Positions 1 to 11,357 are shown, counted from the stretch's first letter. The stretch: 64,000 nt of DNA from Selaginella moellendorffii (GCF_000143415.4 NW_003314372.1:165252-229251); one strand, 5' to 3'. The notes: generated by a model not told the origin, from the sequence alone. Made by a program: numbers and translations.

Positions 1-45
1 CAATGATCTCAGAAAAGGAAAGGGAAAACGGCAGGCAGCAAACGA

Positions 46-2198
46 CTAGCTCGACATGCATATTAATAGTCTATGTTTCCACGCTTCATAAGAATTCCCT
101 TGCTTGAATAACTCTCCCTTATTCTTCTCCCACAGACGAACACCTCGGCATTGTGGGAAAACTTCTTTCAACGCCAACGCCATAGAAGCATTTGCAGGCC
201 TCGTGTTCAGCAATACTTCCTTGACAGCTTTCCCCCTTCTGAAGCTGACACTCCCCGGCATGTCGCCAAGATTCAGGAACAAGATGGCGTATGGTACCTG
301 GAGCTCTGGTGCTATCCCAGAAAACTCTCTGGAACACTTTGCAAATTCTACATCCAGCTTCAGTGGCTGCCCCCAAAGACTGACTTTCAGCAGAACGAGT
401 GTCATGGTTTCCAGGCTGAAAGTGTCACCCGTGAAGCCCACTAAGATCATGTCGACTCCCCCCTTTGGGCAGATGATTCCAACACCCGCCTTTCCCAGTG
501 CAAACATTTGCTCCTTCGTGAGCTCTTTTGGTGGTATGTCGAGCCTTTTAAACTGCAAGCACAAGAACTTCGCTTTCGCCACCTTTTCCCAACCCTTCCG
601 CTGAGAAACATCCTCTATGCAAAGAAGCGTCTTCCTGCAAAGGCTGCCACACAACTCCTCTAGAGTGAAGCAGTCAAACACATGCTTCTCTAGTCTGTCC
701 ACTGCAAGTAACAGCAGCAGTCGTGCCACAAGCTCCGCTTTGCAACCAGCATCGATCCAACCTTTCTGGAGCCCTTCCTGAAGCTCTTCCAAACAAATCT
801 TCCACCCGGAAGCCTTCGGCTCGTTGATTGGCTGTCGCCGCAAAACAAGAGCTGCGGCCGCTGCAACTGCTGGCTCCACGGCCCAATCCGTCCAGACACG
901 CTCTCGGTCGTCCGAGATGGACTCGACGGTAAGCAAATGGCTGGCAACCATGCGAGAGACAATGCTGGCCTGCGGGTTAATGTCGATGCACACCCTGGAG
1001 CACAGCACAGCCAACTTGGCCTCTATCGATATCGTTCCATTGTGATGAAACTTGTTAGATGTTCCAGTACCACCAAGAAGCTTCTCCACAGCAAGGACCT
1101 GTACCCGACTTCCACAAGCCTTGTACATTGCTGCCCACAACGGACGGCCGTATGCAAAGAGACGACCCGAATCTGTGACATGATCGAGCGAAAGGCTGCC
1201 TGTTTCCGGTGGCGAGCGCGCCGCAAACATGCAGTAGAGAGGATGTGCAACGACCGCTCCTTCTGCACCGACACGGTCGCCGGGATGAGCCTCTGGACCC
1301 GGAGCTAAGCTCTTGATAATACTGCTGCAGGTGTCGATGAAGATAGCAGCCACAGCTCCTGTGTTTGGCAGAACCCTGGTAGCTCTTGTCCTGTCGCTCC
1401 TTCATAATGGCCGTGAGCAAACCATCGGGCTTCGTCCATGACGAACAAAACTTGGAGCTTCCCACTTGGAGACACTGGCAAGTCCTTGAGTTTGTTACGA
1501 ATTTTCGTTCTCCTGCTCGCAAGTGGCAGCAAGTCTTCCCATTCGTCCCAAACGTTGGATTCCTTTCCATGCAGGCGCAAGAGAACCGGCTGCAGCTTCC
1601 GAGACAGCTTCTCCCGGTTGTGTTTCCGACCATTGATCTTGTCCCGCACTATATTCCAGACTCTGGCTCCAAGCATCAGCTCCTTCAGGAATGCTTCCGG
1701 CTCCAACTTCGTCTCCACGGCTGTGTCGATGCACGATTCGAAGTAGTCCATGCAAAAGAGCATGAACCTGCTCTGCGACACAAGCAATGGCCCCGAGCTG
1801 AGCAAGGTGACAGCGCTGTCGTAGAAGAAATCGGCAATGGTGGACCTTGGAGGGTACGCGGAGCCGGAGGCCGAGGCGAAGGAGCAGTAAACCACGAACA
1901 CACCCCGAGTCGCAAGCTCACACGTAGTCCTCGACTTTCCCCAGCCACTCGACTGTACCATGGTCACCATGGGCGCTATCCTGTTCTTCCCACCCAGCCA
2001 ATCCTCCCCTACTTCCTGGAGCTCAGCGCGCAAGAGCTCCACATTGTCCAGACCACTCACAGTTTGATACTTCCGTTCGAATGCTTCCTTCAAAGTCGAA
2101 AGTACATGGGGCGCGCACAAGCGTGGCTCATCCTCCTCAACCTCCTCGCTACTCCTGGAAAAGACCTCTTGCCTTGCCCTCTTCCTTGTCATCCGCAA
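46..2198 (-). pseudogene. CRN-like P-loop NTPase, frameshifted
   Basis: Two overlapping minus-strand reading frames (2198-1305 and about 1385-46) together make one protein of roughly 720 residues. The first holds a Walker A-like motif, VQSSGWGKSR (about residues 81-90), and ends in a Walker B-like stretch, LFVMDEAR (about 252-259). The second resumes with AAIFIDTCSS, the Asp-Thr-x-Ser segment I associate with the step after DEAR in fungal and oomycete Crinkler-type NTPases. That family link is from memory and is inference. The frame changes between about 1350 and 1390, where I see no credible GT-AG intron, so either the gene is broken or one base is wrong. A telomere-like AAACCCTAAC lies just upstream at about 2201-2210. 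A fragment of the same family lies at 3847-3981. Confidence 0.6.
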
Positions 2199-2292
2199 AC
2201 CCTAACTAGGTTAAAAAGACGGTACTGCAAAAGCTAAATTGAATATCAAAGTAAACTTATAATAAATGAAAGATTTTCCATGAAAGGAAACA

Positions 2293-2487
2293 TTAAGTTT
2301 CACCTAGATTTCTGAGAGCCTTGTTGCGTCTCTTGAGACCACTCAGCAGAAACGGATTTGGCTTAACACTCTTTATCTTTGGAAACTTGCTTTGCAACTC
2401 TGGCACGATGAAATCCGTATCCAAAAGCTCGTTCAGAAGCAAAACAGCACCATATATCTCGGCTGCGATTCCAGAACTTGATGCCAC
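2293..2487 (-). pseudogene. fragment of PARP-like gene family
   Basis: This 64-codon frame aligns by eye with residues 74-113 of the intact PARP-like protein at 31937-32695. Both share the order LLLxxLLDT, IVPELQxxFPxIxSV and NPFL. The catalytic-like HGS and YFATDP parts are absent, so only the middle linker region survives. It lies about 95 bp upstream of the CRN-like NTPase on the same strand and just before the pseudouridine synthase, matching the way family pieces cluster at 3.8-4.4 kb and 31-32.7 kb. I take it as a relic, not a functional gene. Confidence 0.6.
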
Positions 2488-2726
2488 TCCTAGTTCGCGT
2501 GTTCATGGTGCTGAAGCCAATGCGGCATGAATCTCCTGAAGGGTGGGAATTGAAAACAATGACAGATTGTGTGACCGTATTTCCTAGAAGCCATGATCTT
2601 TGGAGACAACTAGATCAATGTTTTTGAACAAGCATATTCTAATTACTTAAAAACGGATTTACGGCACTTTTAACAATCAGCATATTCTATCATTTAGGGC
2701 ATTATTCTTTTAGGGCTCCACAGGGA

Positions 2727-3743
2727 ATGGAGAAGGCTGCCCTGTTCGTGGTCTACTGCGGCGCGGGCTACAAGGGAATGCAGCGCAATCCTGGCGCCTT
2801 GACGATCGAGGGAGTGTTAGAGGAGGCCCTGGGGCGAGCTGGGGCGATCGGATCAAATGGGTGCTCCAGGAACTGGCTGGATTGGAAGCGCGCCGCAAGA
2901 ACTGACAAGGAAGTGAGCGCCCTAGGGCAAGTTGTGTCGGCCAGGCTCTACCTCACCCCCGATCTCGTCCATCGCACCAACGAGTTCCTCCCAGGATCCA
3001 TCCAGCTGCTGGGATTCAAGCGCGTCCCGGACGATTTCAGCGCCAAGAAGATGTGCGATTCGCGGCGCTACGAGTATGTGCTTCCAGTCTTTGCGTTTGA
3101 TCCGCGGACTGGGGATGATCTGGAGGAGGAATTCTTGTTTGATTTCGAGCGATTCAACCAGATCTTGGGACGATTCCTGGGGACCGATCACAGTTTCCAC
3201 AATTTCTCGTGGCGCGTCCGGCCGGGCGACCGCGAGGCGCGGCGGACAGTGGTGGAATTTCGAGCGGCGGACAAGATCTGGATTGGAGGGAGCGAGTTTG
3301 TGAGGATCATCGTGCTTGCCCGGAGCTTCATGGCATACCAGATCAGGAAGATGGTGGGATTGGCAGTGGCGGTGATGCGAGACATCGCTCCAGTCACGAC
3401 GATCAATCGGGCGCTAAGGAGGTAACAAACAGAGTGATCTATTCATCATGGATCATCGAACACTTTTCTTTCCTATGGCAGCGAAGTGGATGTGATCGTC
3501 CCCACTGCTCCGGAGGTGGGGCTTTTGCTGGACGAATCCTTCTACCACGACTACAACGCAGCGGCGTCCACGCCCGAGGAATCGAGGATCGCTCTGGGGC
3601 TGGAATTTGGGGAGGCGATGCAGGAATTCAAGAGCAAGGTGATCTACGCGCACATTGCTCATCGCGAGCGCGAGCAGGGCATCGTTGCCAAATGGTTACC
3701 CTCTCTCAATGCCAAAAACTACTCGGCTCTGAGCATATGCTAG
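2727..3743 (+). CDS. tRNA pseudouridine synthase, TruA/Pus1 family
   Basis: Two exons, 2727-3421 and 3482-3743, are joined by a 60-bp GT-AG intron that keeps phase (AG plus C gives Ser), for 318 residues. The family catalytic motif is visible as RAARTDKEVSALGQVVS, whose Asp (about residue 59) would attack the uridine. FVVYCGAGYKGMQRN near the start and SFMAYQIRKMVG near residue 210 are further TruA/Pus1 landmarks. These enzymes isomerise uridine in tRNA; family members act in nucleus, cytosol or organelles, and I see no clear targeting peptide. The start ATG is the first in frame. A permuted, intron-containing pseudogene copy lies at 31296-31735. Confidence 0.88.
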
Positions 3744-3846
3744 GAATTTCGTGTGTATTTTTCCGCCCATTTCAAAACAATTAGGGCTAGGTTGGCGGGG
3801 GAATCGAGTGTGATGACGCTGTGCGTGCGGCTTGTAAAATCCCTTG

Positions 3847-3981
3847 GAAAGAGGCATTCCAACAGAATTGTGTACAATGTGACAATGTGGAGCTCTTGCG
3901 CGCTGTGTTCCAGGACATAGGGGAGGATGAGAAGAACAGTGTGACCATGGTGCAGTCGAGTGGCTGGGGAAAGTCGAGGAG
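3847..3981 (+). pseudogene. CRN-like NTPase fragment with Walker A motif
   Basis: The plus strand encodes a piece very close to the N-terminal part of the NTPase at 2198-46: DNVELLRA, then GEDEKNS, then VTMVQSSGWGKSR. Homology ends abruptly after the Walker A motif, where the sequence becomes the antisense of a PARP-like fragment (3975-4375, minus strand). No start context or downstream domain survives. It is a truncated duplicate in the opposite orientation to the larger copy. Confidence 0.65.
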
Positions 3982-4375
3982 ATTTAAACCCCGCTGCAAG
4001 ATGGATTCATGGGTGGTGGAAACAAACATCAAAACCGTGAATTTTCTGATATGGGCCCAAACCTTGGAGCAAAACTGGAGGTACAATTCAGGGCTGCTCC
4101 TAACCCCCTCTTGCAAAAACGGATTCGGAGTAACGCTCTGTATCCTCTGAAACTTCAACGATCTCCATCAACTCAACCTCCCAAAACCGAGCCTGGCAAG
4201 CTCTGAAACACGATTCTTCATCTTGCACAATCTTGACCAGGGACTTGAAGCCGCTCCTTATGTTGACTTGCTCCATGGTGCCAAAGTAGATGTGGTACGG
4301 ACTTCCCAAGGAAATCACACCCAAATCAAGGGATGAGGAGCTGGATGCCTTGGCAGCCATGATCTTCGATGACAA
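3975..4375 (-). pseudogene. truncated PARP-like gene copy
   Basis: Read on the minus strand, 4375-4235 matches the start of the protein at 31937-32695 (MAAK, then SLDLGVIS, then IYFGTMEQVN). 4158-3979 matches its middle, with QRIQSVTPNPFLQEGVRS followed by ESILQRGLNL, equivalent to the segment after HGS in the intact copy. The stretch between is frameshifted and partly deleted, and the C-terminal half is gone, replaced by the antisense CRN-like fragment. It is a decayed copy carrying at least one internal frame change. Confidence 0.62.
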
Positions 4376-5173
4376 ATTGGAGTTATTTGTAATAAATACT
4401 AAGTCAATCAGCCTTTTGGTATGAGAAAGGACTTCCTAAATGTTTGTATAAGCTTGTTTGTTTGAAACGTTCACTCCAAAGAACCACAAGAAAGAACTCC
4501 TAATTCCTTTTGAGTAAGTCTCATTTCCACCAAAATCTTAGAATATGATCATGATAATTAAAGTACTGCAAGCTGTATATTAATATTAATGTAGTGAATT
4601 ATTGAATTGGTTTCAATTCATATATAAACTAGGTTATCTAATATACACTTTTATATTTCATTTTTATCTTTCATGCACTCACATGCAATTCTAATTATCC
4701 CTAAAAGTAATTTGATTTATGCTTTTTGTTTAGATCTAGCTTTTCCATTTTCTAGATCTCTCTTATTCCTATAGGTTTTTCATTTATTCTTTTTTATTTG
4801 TTTTTATTTTTTATTTCATCTTTATGGCAGAATAACATACACCTCTTTTGACTTTAGAGTAGTAATTGGTGTAGTTGTTCAATGTTAGGCAATTGCAATT
4901 AATCAATTAGACTCAGTTGATGCCGGTATTTAAGGCATATGGTGTAGCTTCTATTGCTCTTACTGTCAATCCTTGTGTTTAGCCACATTTTTTCTGTAAA
5001 TATCCTTAGGATGATATGTACCATTAATTTGATTACTTTATGATGATTATATTATATCATTTTTTGGAATAATGCTTTTAAATGTGCATTTGGACATGCT
5101 AATGATTGTGAAAATGCTTCATAAGCCAAATCAAATTGATGTGGTTAACATTTTATTAAGATTTTGTAAAACT

Positions 5174-5246
5174 TATGCATGCATTTGCACTAGCCACCTT
5201 TGATAGCACTATGCATGCATTTGCACTAGCCACTTTTGACAGTGCT
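5174..5246. repeat. two-copy tandem repeat, about 38 bp
   Basis: The block beginning ATGCATGCATTTGCACTAGC occurs twice in succession with few mismatches. The ATGCATGCAT core is itself palindromic. No gene context. Confidence 0.75.
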
Positions 5247-6074
5247 CTTCAACGAATATAACTGAGTAAGGTTTTTTTTGCTTATACTCATGTTCTTGCC
5301 CTTACTTGTAAAATAATGATAAACAAACAGAAACAAAAATATAGAGAAGAAAAGAAGAATAATAAAAGAATAGAAGAGAACTTAACCTTGAACTCCAAAG
5401 GCGTGAATAAAGATAAGTATATGTCATTTTCTCAACTTTACATTGCATAAACAGTCATATATAGGAGAAAAAATGGTTAATTCAATGCAAATGCATACAA
5501 TAGTGAGTGGGGGTTAGTTTTTAACATATCTAAGTGCTATTTATATACTACATGATTATATAATCATTCCTAGCTATTTCATACTTGTTTATAACAAATG
5601 TTGCCTAAGTTGGGTCTTTCTTTTTTAAATGCCTAAGCTTAAGCATAACTCTATTTTGTCTAAACTTCCTTCTTTTACTTTGTTTGGGAAAATACACAAG
5701 ATAAAACATTTACCACCCCTACAACAAAGCTATTGCCTATCCTTAGACAATTAGATTCTCCAAATCCTGCTCCAAATTGTTGAGCTTGGTCTTCATAGTG
5801 ATAAGCTTGATGCTTCGGCATAAATCGTTGAATTCTTTACACATGATTTGATTTTCCTGGTTAAGCATTATGCAGGCAGGGATGTATCATTCATTTGTAA
5901 GTTGAGTGGTACTTAGAGTAGCAAGGGTAGCTAACTTTGTTATCTTGTGTCCAAGTTCGTAATCTAAGGACATTCTATATTTAGTAAGTTTTGAGCTTGT
6001 CCCAAAGACTAACTCCTAGTACTAAAAAGGAGGCTTGGGGTGAAAGGCCAAAGCATGTATTTTTTGTTCCTCAA

Positions 6075-6097
6075 GGGGGGGGGGGGGGGGGGGGGGG
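6075..6097. repeat. 23-base G homopolymer
   Basis: An unbroken run of 23 G is followed by CCC and more G-rich sequence, in otherwise AT-rich DNA. It could form a quadruplex, or mark an assembly problem such as a gap-closing artefact. Confidence 0.9.
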
Positions 6098-6999
6098 CCC
6101 TTGGGGTGGGCCAAGGGGCCAATTATGGGGGGTTCCAAATGTATAGTAAGGATAGTGGTTGGAATATTTGTCTAACCACTTGAGACATTAGTTTGGCTCC
6201 CGTTGGGTTGTGTCCTTCTTTATTTTACATCCAACTTGGGTCTAAGCCCAAACTCCACGCTCCTCTAGTTAGTGGTGTACCCTCCTCTTCGCATTAGACC
6301 ACCGGTATACCAAAATTGTGCCAAACACCATTTAACACTATTTTACGTGTAGGTGTTAGATATGGGGAGCTAGTGGTCGTAGGATTGTACTAGACCCTCA
6401 TTTTGTAGTGTAATAGACTTGGAATTTAGCTCCAAATTTAAGTGCACTACATCTTGTGGCCCTTTTCTAGAGACTTGTTTATTGATCACTTCATACTCTA
6501 TCCTCAAGCAGTTCTTTGGGAGTTCCACTTTTGTTTTTGACTTTTCAAGTTAAAGCTTTAGTTCAAATGTGTTACACTTGTTTGGCTTCCATTTCTGCCA
6601 CTACTATATGACACCCTTTTGGCTCCACTTTGGGGCCTTATGGATTTGTGTCTCATAGAAGCCAATAGGTAACTTAAGTTCATAAAGTAACATGTAGGCA
6701 TAACTATCCACTTGATAATTGAAGTTATCGTAAGAGGAATGATTATAATGATAATTGAAGTGCAAAACATGAATACCCAAGGCAAGATGAGCATTGAAAT
6801 TATCTACTTAGGGGTAATTTCAAAATTATTTACCTAGCCATAAGGAAAATAGGCCTAAAGATTATAATCAACCTAGAGAATACAATTAGTTTAAAGGTGT
6901 ACCTTTGGGTGTTGCTCATAAGATTGGACATGTGGAGCACTTGAACCAAGTGCAAAAGTTGAGTGTACAATAGGCCTAGAGATTATAAAAAGGCCAAAA

Positions 7000-7151
7000 G
7001 TGTAACTTATGTGATTATAGTATGAGATTTGGATATACTGTTACAGTGAATCTTTGAAACTTTAGGGGATAAAATAACCACTAAGAGCTCTCTCATCAAA
7101 CAATTGTCCCTTTTCCAGTTGGCTTAAGAAGAGAAATATAAAGTGTGCTAC
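7000..7151. repeat. direct repeat copy A, about 152 bp
   Basis: This segment matches 8924-9075 in the same orientation, with landmarks GAGATTTGGATATACTG, AGGGGATAAAATAAC, GCTCTCTCATCAA and AAAGTGTGCTAC at equivalent positions. The copies have clearly diverged. They could be remnants of the terminal repeats of an old element, but I see no TG/CA ends. Confidence 0.8.
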
Positions 7152-8008
7152 ATGTGATATCAGAGAAAATGGAATATGTTTGATTATTATTGATTAATTG
7201 CTACTTAAAATATAATATACTCTTGAGCAAGGTATATTTATACCCCTAAATTTGAAATCATATGTATTGAGCATCCACGTATATGTCCTTCATTTTGTGG
7301 AGCATCCATGAACAAAAGTATCCACCATGGGACTATGGTACGAGTGGATGACTAGTTGTTTCACATGGAATAGTTAGTCTACACAATAGAAGAATTAATA
7401 GATTCAGTGTAGAAATGAGGTGTTAGTTCCCCTTAGCTTAATAGAGGTTGTTAGTCAATAGTCAATGAGGACATTGATGTAAATCACAAATTTTTCCTTT
7501 TTAATTTATCAGTTTATCTCGTTTATTCGACCACCACTGCCTTGGCCTTAATTAAATTCCCTTGTTAATGTTCTTGCTTATTGTACTAATTCCTACTTAG
7601 TTGTACTTGGTTTCAGCTACTCACTTCATAAACATTAGTGTTAACCATCCAAAACTTAATCATGGGACCCTTTAAATCCCAAGCCCTCGGTGCATCACTT
7701 GCTTCAGGACCTCAAGAGGAAATACCATGGTCTAATGGCCTAGTATGGGTACCTCTACTCCCCCACTTCCATCTCGAAGGGAAGGCCCAAGCCCTTAGAA
7801 AGGAGCGAGGACCAATAAACCACAAGGTACTCAAGTGGGGCACCACTCCATATAAGCCAAGAGCATTATAGTCAGTTTCCCTTCCGAGAGTGTTGCTCTT
7901 AAGTACTTCCTTGGGTGGCCCCTTCAGCACCACTTGAGTCCATACTCACTCCCACCCAAAGCCCTTAAGCCCCAGTCTCAACCTCAAGTTGGCTTAGAAG
8001 AACCATTA

Positions 8009-8855
8009 GAGAGTTCCTTCAAAACTAGCTCTTAGACCCACAATTGCTACTATACTTTTGGAACCCACTGTAGCCCCCCTCCCCCCCCCCCCCCAACAAT
8101 CACTTTAGGCTTTCACCCCATAACCTATATTAGTATTCAAACTTAGTCTCGAACTCAATCTCAGACTTGACCTTAGACTCGGTCTTGAACTCTATCTTGG
8201 ACTCGATCTCAATCTGACCTTGGACTTGGTCTCAGACTCGATCTCAAACCTTGGATATGGTCTCGGACTTAGTCTTAGAGTTGGACTCGATCTTGAACTC
8301 AGTCTCAAAATCGGTCTCGAATTTGATCTTAGACTTAGTCTCATCTAATAAACTCTTTATCATTCCAATCGTGATTTAGAGTTCCTTCAAAATTAGTTTT
8401 TGGACTTCACTATCCTTACTATACTTTTGGAACCTCCTGCAACCACTCCCCCCCTCCCCCTTATGGGACGATCGATTTGGGCTTTCACCTCACGATCTGT
8501 ATTAGTATTCAAACTTAATCTCAGACTCAACTTCGGACTCAACCTTGGACTCAACCTTAGACTTTGTCTTAGAATCAGTCTCAGACCCAATCTCAGATCT
8601 CAGACTTGGTCTCGATCTCAGATCTTGGACTCAATCTCGAACTCGTCTCGGACTTGATCTCGAACTCATCTCGGACTCGATCTCGAAATTGGTCTCAAAC
8701 TCATCTTGGACTCAATCTCGAACTCAGTCTCAAAGTTGGTCTTGAACTCGATCTCAGACTCGGTCTCGAACTCAGTCTCAAAGTCAGTCTCAGACTCAAT
8801 CTCAGACTCAGTCTCATCTGATGAACTCTTTATCATATCTAGTCGTGGTTTTAGG
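8009..8855. repeat. two tandem units of about 370 bp, each ending in a hexamer satellite
   Basis: AGAGTTCCTTCAAAA recurs at 8009 and 8378, followed in both units by TACTATACTTTTGGAACC, a C-rich tract, GGGCTTTCACC or similar, and TTAGTATTCAAACTTA. Each unit ends in a degenerate six-base satellite (consensus near CTCGGA / CTCAGA / CTCGAA) at about 8140-8345 and 8516-8820. Open frames translated from the satellite are low-complexity Ser/Leu/Arg strings and are not counted as genes. Confidence 0.85.
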
Positions 8856-8923
8856 GATCCTTTAGCTTACGACACCTCAGGAAGTTGATTTCTTACAATT
8901 GACATCTCTAAAAGAGGGGGTAA

Positions 8924-9075
8924 GTGTAGCGTATGTGATCATGGGATGAGATTTGGATATACTGTCATTATGGATTCTTGGAATATTAGGGGATAAAATA
9001 ACTACTAAAAGCTCTCTCATCAAGTAATTACCTCTTTTTCAATTGGCTTAAGGGGAAAAAGATAAAGTGTGCTAC
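8924..9075. repeat. direct repeat copy B, about 152 bp
   Basis: Partner of 7000-7151, about 1.92 kb downstream. Immediately after it begins the degraded plus-strand polyprotein-like region, which would suit a terminal repeat followed by an internal domain, but no primer-binding site is visible. Confidence 0.75.
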
Positions 9076-9720
9076 AAAAAGAGTATGATCAAGCTAAGAC
9101 TTTTGCTTGCTATCCTATGCCATACAATCAAGCTAAATCATCAAACAAAAATGATAGGCCTCCTAAGAATACACAAGCTGCAGTCACACAAGTTCAGATA
9201 GAATGGTTAAATACAAAAGAATTACCTAGCATTTGTATCATGACCAGAGCTTAACAAAGATGAGTTAAATCTAAAACCCAAGATGAAGGGAGTGATGATG
9301 AAATAGAAATCATCCCCAATAAGAAAAAGATCAATGTAGAAATCACTTAACAAATACAAGACTTGAAACCACAAGTCGATTTAGAGAATAATGATTCGAA
9401 CACAGAGAGTCCCAGACCTTTACAAGCTAATATAAATTTACCATTAGCAAAAAAAGAAAATCCTATACTAAAACTAAATGGCAAGGATGAAAAAAAAAGT
9501 AGTAAAAGGCATTTTAAATGCCAAAATTAGACTCACTCTAAACCAACTTTTTGCTATAACACCTTACCTTAGAGTTGTATTGCTCAAAAAGCTCTTGCTT
9601 AAGAAGTTTAGGCTAAAATGATCACAACTAAAAAACTCACTAAAACGAAGAGGATGAGGTTATAAAAGAGGGTTTAGGTGAGCCAAAAAAGTATGGACTT
9701 AGTCTTCTTTAGTCCAACTA
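9076..9720 (+). pseudogene. degraded retroelement polyprotein-like region
   Basis: Several plus-strand fragments interrupted by stops have polyprotein character: a Lys/Asn/Gln-rich stretch, an acidic stretch (EGSDDEIEI), and KIRLTLNQLFAITP, which resembles the gag-to-protease junction of some Ty3-type elements. The gypsy element at 9789-14657 is inserted just after it, and similar broken sequence continues past the right LTR (14658-15005). Assignment is tentative. Confidence 0.35.
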
Positions 9721-9788
9721 TGCATTTTATAGCAACACACCCTTGGTAAATCATTCTAGTGAGATGAGGCAGCCATAACAATAGTAGA

Positions 9789-10021
9789 TGTTATGATCCA
9801 GCGCAAAAAAACAGAGATCTAATTGCCCTAGACTATGCTACACCACCTTTTGAGGTTCCTCACCACCCAACCACCCCCAAGCTACCTCAAAAGCTCCATT
9901 GTGCCATTGCTCCACTATGAGCCCTAGGGTAGGGTTGAGTCCTTACCCTAACATGCCTCAATATATTCTTGAGCCTCCCTTTTACCAATGTTGACCACAT
10001 GGTCAAAATTGGCACCTAACA
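9789..10021 (-). repeat. 3' LTR of the gypsy element
   Basis: About 233 bp, TGTTAG...ATAACA on the element strand. It matches 14430-14657 over almost its whole length, including the shared block CCTAGGGTAGGGTTGAGTCC (plus strand). A third, opposite-orientation copy lies at 15009-15156. Confidence 0.87.
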
Positions 10022-10037
10022 ATTCCTCCCCCCCAAC
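10022..10037 (-). other. polypurine tract of the gypsy element
   Basis: On the element strand GTTGGGGGGGAGGAAT lies directly before the 3' LTR start (TGTTAGG). This is the expected position and composition of a plus-strand primer. Confidence 0.8.
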
Positions 10038-11342
10038 GAAGTCCTTGTCCCAAGGACAAATTGTACTGGTGATTAGGGGAACCTTGCTCAAGCTCTTGGT
10101 CCATCTTCCACAGCCGTATACATCAAGGAGGCATTGGGCCTGTCACTCCAAGATAGTACACCTTTCAACTAGCTGACATAAAATATTGGATGAATTTTCA
10201 CCCCAGCTGCCAACCGCACCCGATAAGCCGCTTTACCAATGCACTCCAGCACTTCATATGGACCAGCATATTGATGGAAAAGTTTATCACTCTTCCCTAT
10301 CCGTAAAGGCGCCAAGGTGTTCCGCCACTTATTTGATGGAAAGATCACTTGCACAAAGACGAGATCACCCACCTTATATTCTTGGAATTGGCGATGCTCA
10401 TTAGCAAACTTCTCTGCTCTATCCTGAGCTGCTTGCAAATTCCGTTTGCACACCACTAGAATCTCATCAAGTTCTGTGCCCAGATTAATCGCCTCAGAAT
10501 CAAGTTTATCTTGAACGTCCCCTTACTCAAATGCAATCCCAACTCCACTACTGTTTGGGGATGCCTTCCAAACATAGCAAAGTAAGGACTTAGTTTAGCT
10601 CCACTGTGTTGGCTATTATTGTAAGCAAATTGCACCAACAGAAAATATAGATCCTATTGCCCTTGCCTTTGACCAATGCTACAACGTAGCATATCCTCCA
10701 CCATCTGATTCACATGCTTGGTTTGCCCATTCGTCTGAGGATGATTTCCACTTGAGAATTTCAAAGTCACTTGCATAGCCTTTGCAAAGCTTTTCCAAAA
10801 TCCACTAGTGAACTTTGAATCTCGATCATTAATGATGTCCTTCGGCAAACCAAAATCAGGAAAAACCTTCTCCAAGTAAACTGCAGTCTAGTTTGAGGCA
10901 ATAATAGTCTTCTGAAGAGCCAACAACTGCACATACTTCATCAACCAATCCACTATGACCCATACTTGCTCCTTTTGCCTTTGTATTCGTGGCAAACAAG
11001 TGATGAAGTCCATAGAAATACTACACCAACGGCTCTAAAGAATAAGTAAAAGTTGCAAAAGTCCCCCTGGCTTCTCCTGTGGCACCTTAACCCGCTAACA
11101 GAGCTCGCATGATTTACAATCCTTGAGGATATCAACCTTCATATTCCTCCAATAAAAATTCACTTAATCAAGTTATACGTCTTCTTCCCCCCAAAATGAC
11201 CAGCCTCTGGATGATCATGATAGTGGAATAAAACTTGAGTAATTAACACATCCATCTGTGGCAAATATACATAGCTATTGTAATAGAGAATCCCATCCAC
11301 CAATGAGAAAGGGGCTTCCATCTTGTCTAGCAAAAATGCCAC
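10038..11342 (-). pseudogene. gypsy integrase, broken
   Basis: From 11342 downward: an HHCC zinc-finger remnant (HYHDHPEAGHFGGKK), frameshifted core sequence around 11135-10900, then DRDSKFTSGFWKSFA with the second catalytic Asp, and HPQTNGQTKHVNQ, where the usual catalytic Glu after QT is Lys. FAYNNSQHSGAKLSPY (about 10625) and a GDLVFVQV/AGPYEVLE C-terminal domain follow. The reading frame ends at the polypurine tract. At least three frame breaks are present. Confidence 0.85.
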
Positions 11343-11357
11343 CTCATCATCCTAAGT

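Larger units (their letters stand above)
4376..6998. other. AT-rich intergenic stretch, no gene seen
   Basis: Strongly AT-rich with only short, poor-quality frames on both strands. I see no family motif. It contains a tandem repeat at 5174-5246 and a G homopolymer at 6075-6097, given separately. It is the left edge of a repeat island that runs to about 18.5 kb. Confidence 0.7.

Noticed and set aside
1386-2237. 283-codon plus-strand frame over the NTPase gene
   Set aside because: Antisense shadow; composition is poor and no motif is present, while the opposite strand encodes a recognisable NTPase.
5174-5246. CRISPR-like short repeat pair
   Set aside because: Only two adjacent copies without spacers, in a plant nuclear setting.
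7638-7933. Two overlapping opposite frames of about 75 codons
   Set aside because: Neither shows a domain, splice partner or coding character, and the region is repeat-rich.
8393-8888. Several Ser/Leu/Arg-rich frames at 8.4-8.9 kb
   Set aside because: They are translations of the hexamer satellite in different frames.
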